64,000 nt of DNA from UBA1205 sp045598105. GTDB taxonomy: Bacteria > Bacteroidota > Bacteroidia > Bacteroidales > WCHB1-69. Below the pieces are notes generated by a model. It saw nothing but the letters and a program-made list of their open reading frames with translations. It ran no database searches and was not told the origin of the DNA. The translations under genes were made by a program, and so were the position numbers. Shown piece after piece: positions 36,266-45,210 of the stretch; the stretch's first letter is position 1, and each line of letters opens with the position of its first letter. The stretch is from assembly GCA_045598105.1 (NCBI GenBank), contig JAZLLK010000028.1:6955-70954 (forward strand), read 5' to 3'.

Positions 36266-37707
36266 TATTTACTATTTTTCATAAAACGTTCTATCAGCAC
36301 TTCAGGGCAACGTTTACGCAAAGCGTAGAACTGATAATGCAGCAGGAAAGCATCAGAGAGGGTACCGGCTATTTTGAGGGCACCGGCCTCGGTAAAGTGA
36401 ACATAATCACCTCCTGCCCAGGCAGGAGAGTGTTTTACCCATGATACCATGGAGTTTTTACCACCCATTACGTTATACATATCCCAATAGGCGGCATCAT
36501 TATTAAGCACTGTTTTTTTCAGAGCTTCATTCATAGCGGGCAAATAGGTATAGGTTTGCATTACACCGTCAATTCTTTTAGACATATCGGAAGGCCCTAT
36601 GAATAATATTTTAGCCTTAGGATTACAATGGTGTATGTATTGTATTTGCCTGGCTATACGCTCCATATAACTATCTATAGCCTTTTGGCTATTAATTTGC
36701 GGCATCATATTGCCGCCGTACTGCATAATAATAAGCCGTACGTTCATATTAGCATTACATTGCGACAGAGTGAGAGAGTCCATGCGGGTGAATATGGTAC
36801 CCGAGCAGCCTCGCATAGGCACATTATCTACGGTAACACCGGCAGTATTCTCCATAGATACGGCATATATTTCGGCTACGCCGTGCATGTGTATGGTAGC
36901 CTGGCTTACGGGCTTATTCATATTCCAAGTAAGGCGGCTTACGCCCCTATACGATGCCGATACCGAGCGTGTAACGCCGTTACAGGTGGCGGTAAAACCG
37001 GCTGCATTATTACCTATGAGCAAAACTACTCGGGAAAACGATTGTGTTTCTTTAAAGGAGCGACTACCCGTGCTGGCGCCCACAGTAACGGAAGCGTCAC
37101 CATTCAATTGGGCCAAATTGGCCAAAATACCATAGCGGTGATGGGATGCCCTATGCTGTGAGGTATCGCCATATACCACATAACGGCTAAGGCTGCCGGC
37201 ATAACTTTGACGCACGGTAAACGACGGAATAGTTTGTATAGGAGGTACCATGCCGGCACCGCCGCCGCCAAACTGCTCCTGCAAACGGTGACGCAGCATG
37301 CTGGATATACGGTCCATTTCTATTTGTGAATCGCCATAATGCACTATATGTATGGCTTTATCACTGCTTTTGGCATTTTCCATTATGGCAAACAACTTAT
37401 CAAAATAGGTATAGTCCTCATGAGGAAAATATATGCGGGCCACATTATTACGCACATAATCACGATAGAACACCAGGCTGTCAGCTATGCTTTGTGATTG
37501 CGAAACATCAGTTTGGCTTTGCAAAGCATTCAAATTACCTTCTATATCTACTTCTTCCACGCTATTATCAGCCAATATGGAAGCGGGCGATGGAAATTTA
37601 AGTTCGGCAATGCCTATATTTACACCATCATGAGGAAACACCATGCCGAGCAAGGCCATGAGCAAAAATGATAATATCGTAAAAATTAATACTTTATATG
37701 GTTTCAT
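36265..37707 (-). CDS. SGNH/GDSL hydrolase-family protein (O-acylation partner 2)
   Basis: 480 residues with an N-terminal membrane anchor (VLIFTILSFLLMALLGMVF). Block I is HYGDSQIEMDR, block III is QYGGNMM and block V is DYVHFTEAGALKIAG. It is the first gene of the three-gene operon, and the next gene starts on the last base of its stop. Two SGNH proteins feeding one MBOAT suggests either two polymers or a transfer relay; which is unknown. Confidence 0.85.
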   Translation of the reverse strand: MKPYKVLIFTILSFLLMALLGMVFPHDGVNIGIAELKFPSPASILADNSVEEVDIEGNLNALQSQTDVSQSQSIADSLVFYRDYVRNNVARIYFPHEDYTYFDKLFAIMENAKSSDKAIHIVHYGDSQIEMDRISSMLRHRLQEQFGGGGAGMVPPIQTIPSFTVRQSYAGSLSRYVVYGDTSQHRASHHRYGILANLAQLNGDASVTVGASTGSRSFKETQSFSRVVLLIGNNAAGFTATCNGVTRSVSASYRGVSRLTWNMNKPVSQATIHMHGVAEIYAVSMENTAGVTVDNVPMRGCSGTIFTRMDSLTLSQCNANMNVRLIIMQYGGNMMPQINSQKAIDSYMERIARQIQYIHHCNPKAKILFIGPSDMSKRIDGVMQTYTYLPAMNEALKKTVLNNDAAYWDMYNVMGGKNSMVSWVKHSPAWAGGDYVHFTEAGALKIAGTLSDAFLLHYQFYALRKRCPEVLIERFMKNSK

Positions 37708-37738
37708 TTCTATTTTACTTACATAAAAACACTAACTA

Positions 37739-37746
37739 CAAAGGTA
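37739..37746 (-). promoter_or_regulatory. -7 promoter element of the SGNH-SGNH-MBOAT operon
   Basis: TACCTTTG on the minus strand fits TAnnTTTG, 31 bases before the start of the first SGNH gene. Confidence 0.6.
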
Positions 37747-37883
37747 ACACTTTTTTTGCTGACAGCGACACATGCTGTCAATTATTAAGCATAAAGCACC
37801 CACAGGCGGCCTACATATGTATAACACAAGCGGTTAACATAGAATTACCGCAACCATATCACAGGAATATCCGCACATGTATA

Positions 37884-38813
37884 TTATGCCTGTACTATAC
37901 GGAAGGTGGCATCATAAAACCGGTTATAACCGGTAATACGAAGCAGGGCGGAAAGCTCGGCCGGAGATAAATTATACCACACGGAAAAGTACTTCCACAA
38001 TTCTTTCATGCGGTTAAGCATCACTTCCGGCCTGTAATAGGAAGCATAAGTTTGCCACAAATCGGCATAAAAACGGGCGAACAATGCATGCTTTTGTGCT
38101 GCGGGCATGGGTATATTATGCTGTATATCATATAGCAGAAAGGGGTTACGCAACATACCTCTACCCGGCATACAGGCCTGCAGTTGCGGAAAGCGGCACA
38201 ATAATTGATAATAATCATCGGGGGTGAATATATCACCGTTATATACCAGCTTATGATGTGATGCCTGCATACATTGGGCAAACATATCAGTATGTGGCGT
38301 ACCCTCATATTGTTGTACGCCCAGGCGGGCGTGTATGGCTATAAAGTCCAGTTCATAAGGCTGCATAGCCTGCAACATACGCAGTATTTCGGTAGGGTCA
38401 GCCCAGCCCAGCCGCATTTTAAGTGACAGTTTTATGGGAGAGGCCGATTGCACCTTTTCCACTATGTTACATACTATATCGGGGTGAGGCATAAGTCCGC
38501 ATGCCCGCTGCTTATGCACTATTTTAGGCATGGGGCAGCCCATATTAAGGTTCACCCTGCGATAACCCATATCATATATATAAGCGGCCGTAACGGCTAT
38601 GTTATCAGCATTATTGCCTATAAGCTGGGGAATAAGGGATATTTCTTCATCTATGGGATATATATCGGTAAAGCCGTTCGGCTTAAGGCCGGTAGCGGGC
38701 ACCGCCGCTACAAAAGGAGCCACCACATAATCCGCTCCCGTAAAATAGCGGAAATATACCTTGCGAAACAGCCGCATACTTATACCATGAAAAGGTGCAA
38801 AATAGAATTCCAT
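37884..38813 (-). CDS. tRNA-dihydrouridine synthase family protein
   Basis: 309 residues of the Dus TIM barrel with FMN-binding blocks: the APFHGI start, VNLNMGCPMPKIVHKQ, SLKMRLGWAD, IHARLGVQQYEG and VYNGDIFTPDDYY, then PGRGMLRNPFL. The enzyme reduces uridine in tRNA D loops. Which Dus subgroup it belongs to is unclear. The start codon is only five bases after the -7 element at 38819-38826, so the mRNA would be almost leaderless. Confidence 0.88.
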   Translation of the reverse strand: MEFYFAPFHGISMRLFRKVYFRYFTGADYVVAPFVAAVPATGLKPNGFTDIYPIDEEISLIPQLIGNNADNIAVTAAYIYDMGYRRVNLNMGCPMPKIVHKQRACGLMPHPDIVCNIVEKVQSASPIKLSLKMRLGWADPTEILRMLQAMQPYELDFIAIHARLGVQQYEGTPHTDMFAQCMQASHHKLVYNGDIFTPDDYYQLLCRFPQLQACMPGRGMLRNPFLLYDIQHNIPMPAAQKHALFARFYADLWQTYASYYRPEVMLNRMKELWKYFSVWYNLSPAELSALLRITGYNRFYDATFRIVQA

Positions 38814-38818
38814 GCCTG

Positions 38819-38826
38819 CAAAGGTA
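38819..38826 (-). promoter_or_regulatory. -7 promoter element of the Dus gene
   Basis: TACCTTTG on the minus strand fits TAnnTTTG with only five bases to the ATG. Confidence 0.55.
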
Positions 38827-38931
38827 ACATTTTTTTGTGCATGCTCACATGCACATATATAACAGGCAGAATAACAATTATATTAATTACTGTATATCAA
38901 CTATATAATAATATTTTTAAGTTACTGCACA

Positions 38932-38960
38932 TTGTATATGCAAAAAAAATGATACTTTTG
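38932..38960 (+). promoter_or_regulatory. Complete -33/-7 promoter of the DPP IV gene
   Basis: TTG (38932-38934) and TACTTTTG (38953-38960) are 18 bases apart, close to the Bacteroidota consensus, and lie 28 bases before the ATG at 38989. Confidence 0.7.
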
Positions 38961-38988
38961 TATTTTAGTATTTTAAACAAGTAATAGA

Positions 38989-41178
38989 ATGAATAAGAGA
39001 CCTGTTATTTTAGTAGTATTGGCAGCATTACTATTGATAAGCAATAGTATAACTGCCCAAAAAAGCATTACGGTAGAAGACATATGGAAGAACTACAAAT
39101 TTTATCCTCAAAGCGTGCCGGGGTTTAACACCATGCACAATGGTGATTATTACACGGTAAAAACGGTTATGGGCATAGACAAACATAAGTTTGTGGACCA
39201 AACCAAGGTGGCCACTCTTCTGAGCAATGATGACCTTAAGGCCATGCATTCATCATTAAGTATGCGAACCATAAGCAGCTATTCATTTGACCTTACGGAA
39301 CAAAAAATACTGCTTGGCACGCAAGCTGAAAGTATATATCGCCGCTCGTTTAAGGCCTATTATTATGTGGCAGATATGAAAGCCCGCACCATAGTACCGG
39401 TATCGGATACAACATTGGGCAAGCAGAGTTTTTGTACTTTTTCACCTGACGGCAACAAAATAGCATTTGTCCGTGACAATAATTTATACATTAAGGACTT
39501 AACTGCCAATACGGAAACAGCCGTTACCACCGACGGTAAAGACAGGCATATTATTAACGGCATGGCTGATTGGGTATATGAAGAAGAATTGGATATGAGC
39601 CAGTGTTTTTATTGGTCACCTAATGGTGAGAATATAGCTTTTTTACGTTTTGACGAAAGCCGTGTAAAGGAATTTTCGTTTACCATGTATGGCGGCCTTT
39701 ATCCGCAGGAGCACCGATATAAATATCCTAAGGCAGGTGAAGACAATTCATTGGTGAATGTAATGATATATAACCTCCCCACAGGCAACACCGTAACAGT
39801 AGATTTAGGTGATAATTCCAATTGTTATTTTCCCCGTTTATACTGGTTACCCAATGCGCAGGAGCTTATAGCCTTAAAGATGAATCGTCATCAAAACAAA
39901 CTGGAATTTTTCCGTTATAACCTTCTTAGCAAAACCATTGATATGGTATATACCGATGAAAACGAAAAATGGCTGGATGTAACGCATGATTATTATTTTC
40001 TTAAGGACAATAAGAGCATGATAGTAACCTCGGAGCGTGACGGATACAACCATATATACTACGTAGTATTAGGCGGTACCGTAACACAGCTTACCAAGGG
40101 CAACTATGAAGTAGCCGGTATATGTGCCATAGACAAGGAGAAAAAATATATATATTATTTATCCAATGAATCAGGTACTTTAAATAGGGACTTATACCGT
40201 ATAGGTTTTGACGGCAAGGGCAAAAAGATGTTATCGAGCGGCAAAGGCTGGAACAATGCCACTTTTAGTCCCACCTGTAAATATTATCGCAATGTATATT
40301 CTGACATAGCCACGCCGCCCGTGTACACGCTTAATAATGCCGATGGCAAAGTACTGAGCACCATGCAGGACAATGCGGCCTACAAGGAGCTGATGAAAGA
40401 ATACGGATTTGCACCCATGGAGTTATTTTCGTTTGTTACCGAAGAGGGTGTAAGCATTAACGGCAGTATTATTAAACCCCTGAATTTTGATCCTTCCAAG
40501 AAATACCCTGTGCTGATGCACGTATATGGAGGTCCCGGCAGCCAGGAGGTAAGTAATTCGTTTGGTGGCAGCATGGATGGTGCCTGGTATCAAATGCTGG
40601 CGCAAAAGGGCTACATTATAGTCTGCACCGACGGCCGCGGCACAGCCACCAAGGGGGATGCCTTTAAAAAATGTATATACAGGCAAATGGGTAAATATGA
40701 GGCCATAGACCAAATAGCCACTGCAAAATACTTAAAGACATTACCTTATGTAGATGGTAATCGTATAGGTATATGGGGTTGGAGTTTTGGCGGTTATTTG
40801 TCCAGCCTGGCTATGTTTACGGGTGAAGGCGTGTTCAAAATGGCCATGGCGGTAGCGCCTGTAACTACATGGAGATATTATGACAACATATACACCGAGC
40901 GTTTTTTGCAAACGCCTCAGGAAAACGCCTCCGGCTACGATGACAACTCACCCATTACCCATGCAGCTAAGTTGCAGGGCAGCTATTTGCTGGTACACGG
41001 CCTGGCCGATGACAATGTGCACGTACAGAACTCTGTGGACCTTATTACAGCGCTCAATAAGGCAGAAAAACAATACGAGCAATATTTTTATCCTAACAAG
41101 AATCACAGCATATATGGCGGCAATACCCGCTATCATTTATACATGAAGCTCACCGATTTTGTGCTCAAGAATTTATAA
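38989..41178 (+). CDS. Dipeptidyl peptidase IV family serine peptidase (S9)
   Basis: 729 residues with a signal peptide (ending near ITAQ). An eight-bladed propeller of about 480 residues contains the exopeptidase Glu pair in WVYEEELDMSQCFYWSP. The alpha/beta hydrolase domain has the nucleophile Ser in WGWSFGGYLS, the Asp in ADDNVHVQNS and the His in NKNHSIYGG. DPP IV releases X-Pro or X-Ala dipeptides from periplasmic peptides, which fits growth on protein. nspC starts three bases later. Confidence 0.94.
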   Translation: MNKRPVILVVLAALLLISNSITAQKSITVEDIWKNYKFYPQSVPGFNTMHNGDYYTVKTVMGIDKHKFVDQTKVATLLSNDDLKAMHSSLSMRTISSYSFDLTEQKILLGTQAESIYRRSFKAYYYVADMKARTIVPVSDTTLGKQSFCTFSPDGNKIAFVRDNNLYIKDLTANTETAVTTDGKDRHIINGMADWVYEEELDMSQCFYWSPNGENIAFLRFDESRVKEFSFTMYGGLYPQEHRYKYPKAGEDNSLVNVMIYNLPTGNTVTVDLGDNSNCYFPRLYWLPNAQELIALKMNRHQNKLEFFRYNLLSKTIDMVYTDENEKWLDVTHDYYFLKDNKSMIVTSERDGYNHIYYVVLGGTVTQLTKGNYEVAGICAIDKEKKYIYYLSNESGTLNRDLYRIGFDGKGKKMLSSGKGWNNATFSPTCKYYRNVYSDIATPPVYTLNNADGKVLSTMQDNAAYKELMKEYGFAPMELFSFVTEEGVSINGSIIKPLNFDPSKKYPVLMHVYGGPGSQEVSNSFGGSMDGAWYQMLAQKGYIIVCTDGRGTATKGDAFKKCIYRQMGKYEAIDQIATAKYLKTLPYVDGNRIGIWGWSFGGYLSSLAMFTGEGVFKMAMAVAPVTTWRYYDNIYTERFLQTPQENASGYDDNSPITHAAKLQGSYLLVHGLADDNVHVQNSVDLITALNKAEKQYEQYFYPNKNHSIYGGNTRYHLYMKLTDFVLKNL

Positions 41179-41181
41179 TAT

Positions 41182-42336
41182 ATGGCCATACCTTACGACA
41201 ACATACCCACTCCGTGCTACGTACTCAATGAGGAGTCGCTGGAAATAAATTTGCAAATACTGCACCTTATAGAGCAGGAAGCCGATGTGAAGATAATATG
41301 TGCGCTCAAGGGCTTTGCCTTTTGGCATGAGTTTCCCATGATAAGCCGTTATATAAGCGGGGCCACGGCAAGTTCGCTTAATGAAGCCCGCCTTATATAT
41401 GAGGAAATGAATACCGAGGCGCACACCTACTGCCCGGTATATACGCCCAAGGAGTTTCCCATGCTGCTGCAAATGAGTTCACACCTCACCTTTAACACGC
41501 TTACGCAGTATGAGCAGCTAATGCCCATATACAGGTCGGTAGGCAAAAAGGTATCCTTAGGCTTACGTATTAATCCGGAGTACTCCGAGGTAACCACCGA
41601 CTTATACAACCCCACCATAGAGGGTTCCCGCTTAGGCATACGTCGGCATCAGTTAGGTGATACGCTACCGAAAGAAATAGAGGGCTTACACTGCCATGCC
41701 TTATGTGAAAACGACAGCTACACCTTAGAGCGTACACTACAGGCCATGGAAGCCAAATTCGGCAATTTGCTGCAGCAGGCCAGCTGGCTCAATTTAGGCG
41801 GGGGGCACCTTATTACCAAAGAAGGCTATGATGTGGACCACCTGGTATCACTGCTGCAAGGGCTGCACAAGCGATACCCTAATTTGGAAGAAATAATACT
41901 GGAACCCGGTGAAGCCGTAGGCTGGCAAACAGGCGTGCTGGTAGCCGAAGTGCAGGACATAATTCCCTGCAGGGATTTCAGCATAGCCATGCTTGACACC
42001 TCCTTTGCCTGCCACATGCCCGACTGCCTGGAGATGCCATACAAGCCGACTATTATGAATGCCCGTGACGCACAGCCCGGTGACAAGTATGTGTACCGCA
42101 TGGGTGGCAATTCCTGCCTGGCCGGCGACTATATGGGCATGGGCGACTATGCCTTTAAAGAACCACTGGAAATAGGGGAAAAAATAATATTTGACGACAT
42201 GATACACTACACCATGGTAAAAACCACCTTCTTCAACGGGGTAAAACATCCTAATATAGCTGTGTGGACCAAAAATGGTGAATTGGATATAATACGTCAA
42301 TTTGACTACGAAGATTATAAAAACAAGCTTTCTTAA
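41182..42336 (+). CDS. nspC: Carboxynorspermidine decarboxylase
   Basis: 384 residues. The PLP lysine is in IICALKGFAFW, and the other landmarks are ATASSLNEARL, GLHCHALCENDSYTL, LNLGGGHLI and LEPGEAVGWQTG. NspC decarboxylates carboxyspermidine to spermidine (or carboxynorspermidine to norspermidine) in the aspartate-semialdehyde polyamine route. The matching dehydrogenase is not in the window. The agmatinase at 7.4 kb would supply putrescine. It follows DPP IV by three bases, so the two are transcribed together. Confidence 0.93.
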   Translation: MAIPYDNIPTPCYVLNEESLEINLQILHLIEQEADVKIICALKGFAFWHEFPMISRYISGATASSLNEARLIYEEMNTEAHTYCPVYTPKEFPMLLQMSSHLTFNTLTQYEQLMPIYRSVGKKVSLGLRINPEYSEVTTDLYNPTIEGSRLGIRRHQLGDTLPKEIEGLHCHALCENDSYTLERTLQAMEAKFGNLLQQASWLNLGGGHLITKEGYDVDHLVSLLQGLHKRYPNLEEIILEPGEAVGWQTGVLVAEVQDIIPCRDFSIAMLDTSFACHMPDCLEMPYKPTIMNARDAQPGDKYVYRMGGNSCLAGDYMGMGDYAFKEPLEIGEKIIFDDMIHYTMVKTTFFNGVKHPNIAVWTKNGELDIIRQFDYEDYKNKLS

Positions 42337-42346
42337 GCATATATTA

Positions 42347-43168
42347 ATGAAACGCACTATATTACACGAAATAAGCTCTATACTTTTTATAATACTTATT
42401 TCGTGTTTTTTACACTACGGAGCAGCCTTACCGCACATAGCATTTCCATACAATGCCTTATTATGCAGCATAGTAGGACTATGTTGCCTTATAACATGGA
42501 TATATTGCCCCATAGAGCGAATAAAGGACTATGTATGTTCTTCCGGATGCAGTATATGGCTATGCACGCTATGGATAGCCATTATACTATGCTTTGCACT
42601 CATACCGCGAGTATGCACATGCGGACAGGTAACCGACATACGCAACATTCACACCGGCTATGCAGCTATAATAGCATGGGGCATTACGTGGCTATGCCTG
42701 AGCGGAAAAATAATCATTCCGTTATGTAACAAGCGTATAGCACACTCATCCGTATTGGCCTGCACAGGTCTGCTTATCATAAGCGGATATTTAATTCCCT
42801 GCCAATACGACACGCAGGAGCACAAGCTTACGGTAAACGGTAACTATACCGTTTTTTTGGCCGGAGGCGACAGTATAAAAGTAAACAACATAAGAATGCA
42901 CCATAATCCCATAGCGGACATAAGCGTACTATATGCCATGCAGGAGCACACTTACGCACTACAGGCGAACAGCCCTATAAGATACAAACATTGGGATATA
43001 TCACTACTCAGCTGTAACAGGTACACAGGGGAAGCGGTGTTGCTATTGGTATATGATCCGCACAGGTATATATTTCTTGCGGGTATGCTACTTATATTAT
43101 TGCAATGGGCAATCAGCAGGCTTATCCCAATCGTTTCCCACAGGAAACAATGCCCGTGTGTGCAATAA
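42347..43168 (+). CDS. Membrane protein with ResB-like C terminus
   Basis: 273 residues from the ATG at 42347, with about five helices. The segments DISVLYAMQEHTYALQANSP, then IRYKHWDISLLSCN and LLLVYDPHRYIFLAGMLLILLQWA, resemble the end of ResB/CcsB-type cytochrome c maturation proteins, where a soluble beta region precedes a last helix. The resemblance is partial and I am not certain. An earlier ATG at 42302 lies inside nspC. It overlaps the convergent nitrilase gene by 72 bases. Confidence 0.55.
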   Translation: MKRTILHEISSILFIILISCFLHYGAALPHIAFPYNALLCSIVGLCCLITWIYCPIERIKDYVCSSGCSIWLCTLWIAIILCFALIPRVCTCGQVTDIRNIHTGYAAIIAWGITWLCLSGKIIIPLCNKRIAHSSVLACTGLLIISGYLIPCQYDTQEHKLTVNGNYTVFLAGGDSIKVNNIRMHHNPIADISVLYAMQEHTYALQANSPIRYKHWDISLLSCNRYTGEAVLLLVYDPHRYIFLAGMLLILLQWAISRLIPIVSHRKQCPCVQ

Positions 43169-43912
43169 ATCGGCAGCATGTACAGTATATTGTAACACGC
43201 CTTGGGTATGAGGCGGCATTTGGGCCAGGGTGATTCCCTGCGGACTTATAATTTGGGTATCACCCTGATGGAGATTACCGTATCCGTCCTTACCTACCCT
43301 GTTCACTGCCAGCACATAGCACTGATTTTCAATAGCACGTGCCCGCAACAGGGTATCAAATGCCATGGCCCGCGAAGCGGGAAAATTGGCTATAACCACA
43401 AGTACATCATAATCATAAGTGTGATGTAACGGGGAGTAAGCATTACGGCACCACAGGGGAAAACGTATATCGTAGCAGGTAAGCGTTCTACAATTCCACC
43501 CCTGCACATTACCTGTATAAGCGGTATTCCCGGGTATAAAATATTGTTTTTCGCAACCGAAAAACAGGTGTTTTTTATCATAATAGCCCGTAATATTTCC
43601 ATTATCTATCCAGCACATACGGTTTACCATACCTTGCGGTGTAATAACGGGCACACTGCCCGCCACCACGCATCCGTATTGCCGTGACAGGTGCTGCATG
43701 TACTGTATACTTTCACCATCCATGGTTTCGGCCATGCGGCATATATGCTCTGATATGCCGCAGGAAAACAATTCCGGCAGCACTATAAGGTGGGGCTGCA
43801 CGGTAATATGCCGCAAAAGCGTATTACAGTTTTCCACATTGGCAAACTTATGGGTGGCATGTATATCCGTTTGTACCAAACAGACATTAATATTTTCGGT
43901 ATCAGCATTCAT
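43097..43912 (-). CDS. Nitrilase-superfamily amidohydrolase
   Basis: 271 residues. The Glu-Lys-Cys triad is visible: LPELFSCG, YYDKKHLF and CYDIRFPLWCRN. The block LRARAIENQCYVLAVNRVG and the terminal VGNDWDKPADC complete the fold. This subgroup includes omega-amidase and YafV, which hydrolyse 2-oxoglutaramate or related amides. The exact substrate is unknown. The C-terminal 24 codons overlap the convergent ResB-like gene. Confidence 0.88.
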   Translation of the reverse strand: MNADTENINVCLVQTDIHATHKFANVENCNTLLRHITVQPHLIVLPELFSCGISEHICRMAETMDGESIQYMQHLSRQYGCVVAGSVPVITPQGMVNRMCWIDNGNITGYYDKKHLFFGCEKQYFIPGNTAYTGNVQGWNCRTLTCYDIRFPLWCRNAYSPLHHTYDYDVLVVIANFPASRAMAFDTLLRARAIENQCYVLAVNRVGKDGYGNLHQGDTQIISPQGITLAQMPPHTQGVLQYTVHAADLLHTRALFPVGNDWDKPADCPLQ

Positions 43913-43993
43913 AATAATAACACATAATTAATATATAACAAGGGCAGTTATAAAAAAAATACAAAGGTATATTTTTTTTTATTGCCACAGGGC

Positions 43994-44025
43994 AAAAAAA
44001 AGAGCGGGCACTTAAGAACCCGCTC
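43994..44025 (-). terminator. Terminator of the Fur-rubrerythrin operon
   Basis: A 7-bp GC-rich stem (GAGCGGG 44002-44008 with CCCGCTC 44019-44025) is followed on the minus strand by eight T. Confidence 0.8.
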
Positions 44026-44058
44026 CTAAAAATTTAATATTTAAGCCTATGGCTTATG

Positions 44059-44607
44059 TTATTTTTTAAAATAACGATTGAACAAGCCTTCAAAACCCTT
44101 ACCGTGACGGGCTTCGTCTTTAGCCATTTCATGTACGGTATCATGAATAGCATCTAAGTCACGTTCTTTGGCTATGCGGGCTATACGCATTTTATCTTCA
44201 CAGGCACCGGCTTCGGCTACCATACGTTTTTCCAAATTGGTTTTGGTATCCCATACCACATCGCCTAATAATTCGGCAAATTTGGCACAATGCTCGGCTT
44301 CTTCCCAAGCGTAACGCTTGAATGCTTCGGCTATTTCAGGGTAACCTTCTCTATCGGCCTGACGGCTCATGGCCAAATACATACCCACTTCGGTAGCTTC
44401 ACCCATAAAGTGTGCATTCAAATCCTTTATCATTTCATCACCGGTACCTTTGGCTATGCCTATTACATGCTCGGTTACAAAATTAAGTGCGGCTCCGTTA
44501 TCCATTACTTTCCACTCCACTATTTGTTTACATTGAGGGCAGGCCTTAGGAGCTTCGGTTCCTTCGTGTACATATCCGCATACGGGACAAACAAATTTTT
44601 TATTCAT
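44059..44607 (-). CDS. Reverse rubrerythrin (N-terminal rubredoxin, diiron C-terminal)
   Basis: 182 residues. The rubredoxin Fe(Cys)4 site is at the N terminus (CPVCGYVHEG, CPQCKQ), the reverse of classical rubrerythrin. The diiron ligands are in MGEATEVGMYLAM, EEAEHCAKFAELLGD and AKDEARHGKGF. Reverse rubrerythrins reduce hydrogen peroxide with NADH-derived electrons in anaerobes. It lies 38 bases after a Fur-type regulator gene, so it is likely the regulator's target in the same operon. Confidence 0.93.
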   Translation of the reverse strand: MNKKFVCPVCGYVHEGTEAPKACPQCKQIVEWKVMDNGAALNFVTEHVIGIAKGTGDEMIKDLNAHFMGEATEVGMYLAMSRQADREGYPEIAEAFKRYAWEEAEHCAKFAELLGDVVWDTKTNLEKRMVAEAGACEDKMRIARIAKERDLDAIHDTVHEMAKDEARHGKGFEGLFNRYFKK

Positions 44608-44645
44608 AATATTATATTTTTTAATGGTTAATATTAATGTGATTA

Positions 44646-45050
44646 TTATTCATTACAATGATGGCACACCCCCGTGTAATATATACGGGTGTGCTCTATG
44701 GCGTGCACGTGCATACGCTCGTGCACCACTACAGGCATAGGCATATCATACACCCTGTTACACTTGCGGCAATGAAAATGGGCGTGCGGACGCATATCAC
44801 CGTCATATCGGCTTTCGGAGGCATTAAAATTCAATTCCACCGCCAAGCCTGACTGCACAAACAAGTTAAGGGTATTATATATGGTGGTTTTAGACAAAGT
44901 GGGCATGGTGTGTGACAATTCCGCATATATTTCTTCCACATTAGGATGGGTTTTATGCTCCATAAGGTAATCCAGCACCGCTATACGCTGCTCGGTAGCC
45001 TTAATATTATGGGCCTGTAAACACTGCATTTGTCTGCTTTTTATATTCAT
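44646..45050 (-). CDS. Fur-family regulator, PerR-like
   Basis: 134 residues from the ATG at 45050, which follows the -7 element at 45087-45094; a longer start at 45098 would be upstream of it. The winged helix has KATEQRIAVLDYLMEHKTHPNVEEIY and SKTTIYNTLNLFVQSGL. Structural zinc Cys pairs are CRKC and CHHC. The pairing with a rubrerythrin suggests a PerR-type peroxide sensor rather than an iron regulator. It is divergent from a secreted-protein operon. Confidence 0.88.
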   Translation of the reverse strand: MNIKSRQMQCLQAHNIKATEQRIAVLDYLMEHKTHPNVEEIYAELSHTMPTLSKTTIYNTLNLFVQSGLAVELNFNASESRYDGDMRPHAHFHCRKCNRVYDMPMPVVVHERMHVHAIEHTRIYYTGVCHHCNE

Positions 45051-45086
45051 TATACAATTGTAATTATTACAAACCGGAAATCGTTG

Positions 45087-45094
45087 CAAAGATA
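45087..45094 (-). promoter_or_regulatory. -7 promoter element of the Fur-rubrerythrin operon
   Basis: TATCTTTG on the minus strand fits TAnnTTTG, 36 bases before the Fur start. Confidence 0.6.
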
Positions 45095-45124
45095 ACATTT
45101 TTTTTCATACATTTTTTACCACCT

Positions 45125-45149
45125 AAAAAAAAAAAAAAAAAAAAAAAAA
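45125..45149. repeat. Poly-A tract of about 25 bases between divergent promoters
   Basis: An uninterrupted run of about 25 A, followed by five bases and GATATTAT. It lies between the Fur -7 element and the -7 element at 45172, where a -33 or upstream element would be. Such runs are prone to length change during replication. A second tract with the same following word is at 63043. Confidence 0.85.
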
Positions 45150-45171
45150 CGGCTGATATTATTTTTTTTAG

Positions 45172-45179
45172 TATTTTTG
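45172..45179 (+). promoter_or_regulatory. -7 promoter element of the 45207-49612 secreted-protein operon
   Basis: TATTTTTG fits TAnnTTTG. A 27-base reading frame (ATG at 45184, stop overlapping the next ATG at 45207) begins five bases later. Confidence 0.55.
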
Positions 45180-45183
45180 CATC

Positions 45184-45210
45184 ATGAAATTTGAAATAAC
45201 AATATCATGA
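45184..45210 (+). CDS. Possible eight-residue leader peptide
   Basis: ATG to TGA encodes MKFEITIS, and its stop overlaps the start of the next gene (ATGA), a layout that would couple translation. It is too short to prove. Confidence 0.25.
   Translation: MKFEITIS

Noticed and set aside
36628..37161. 177-residue open frame on the plus strand
   Set aside because: Antisense to the first SGNH gene; low-complexity protein without a recognisable fold.
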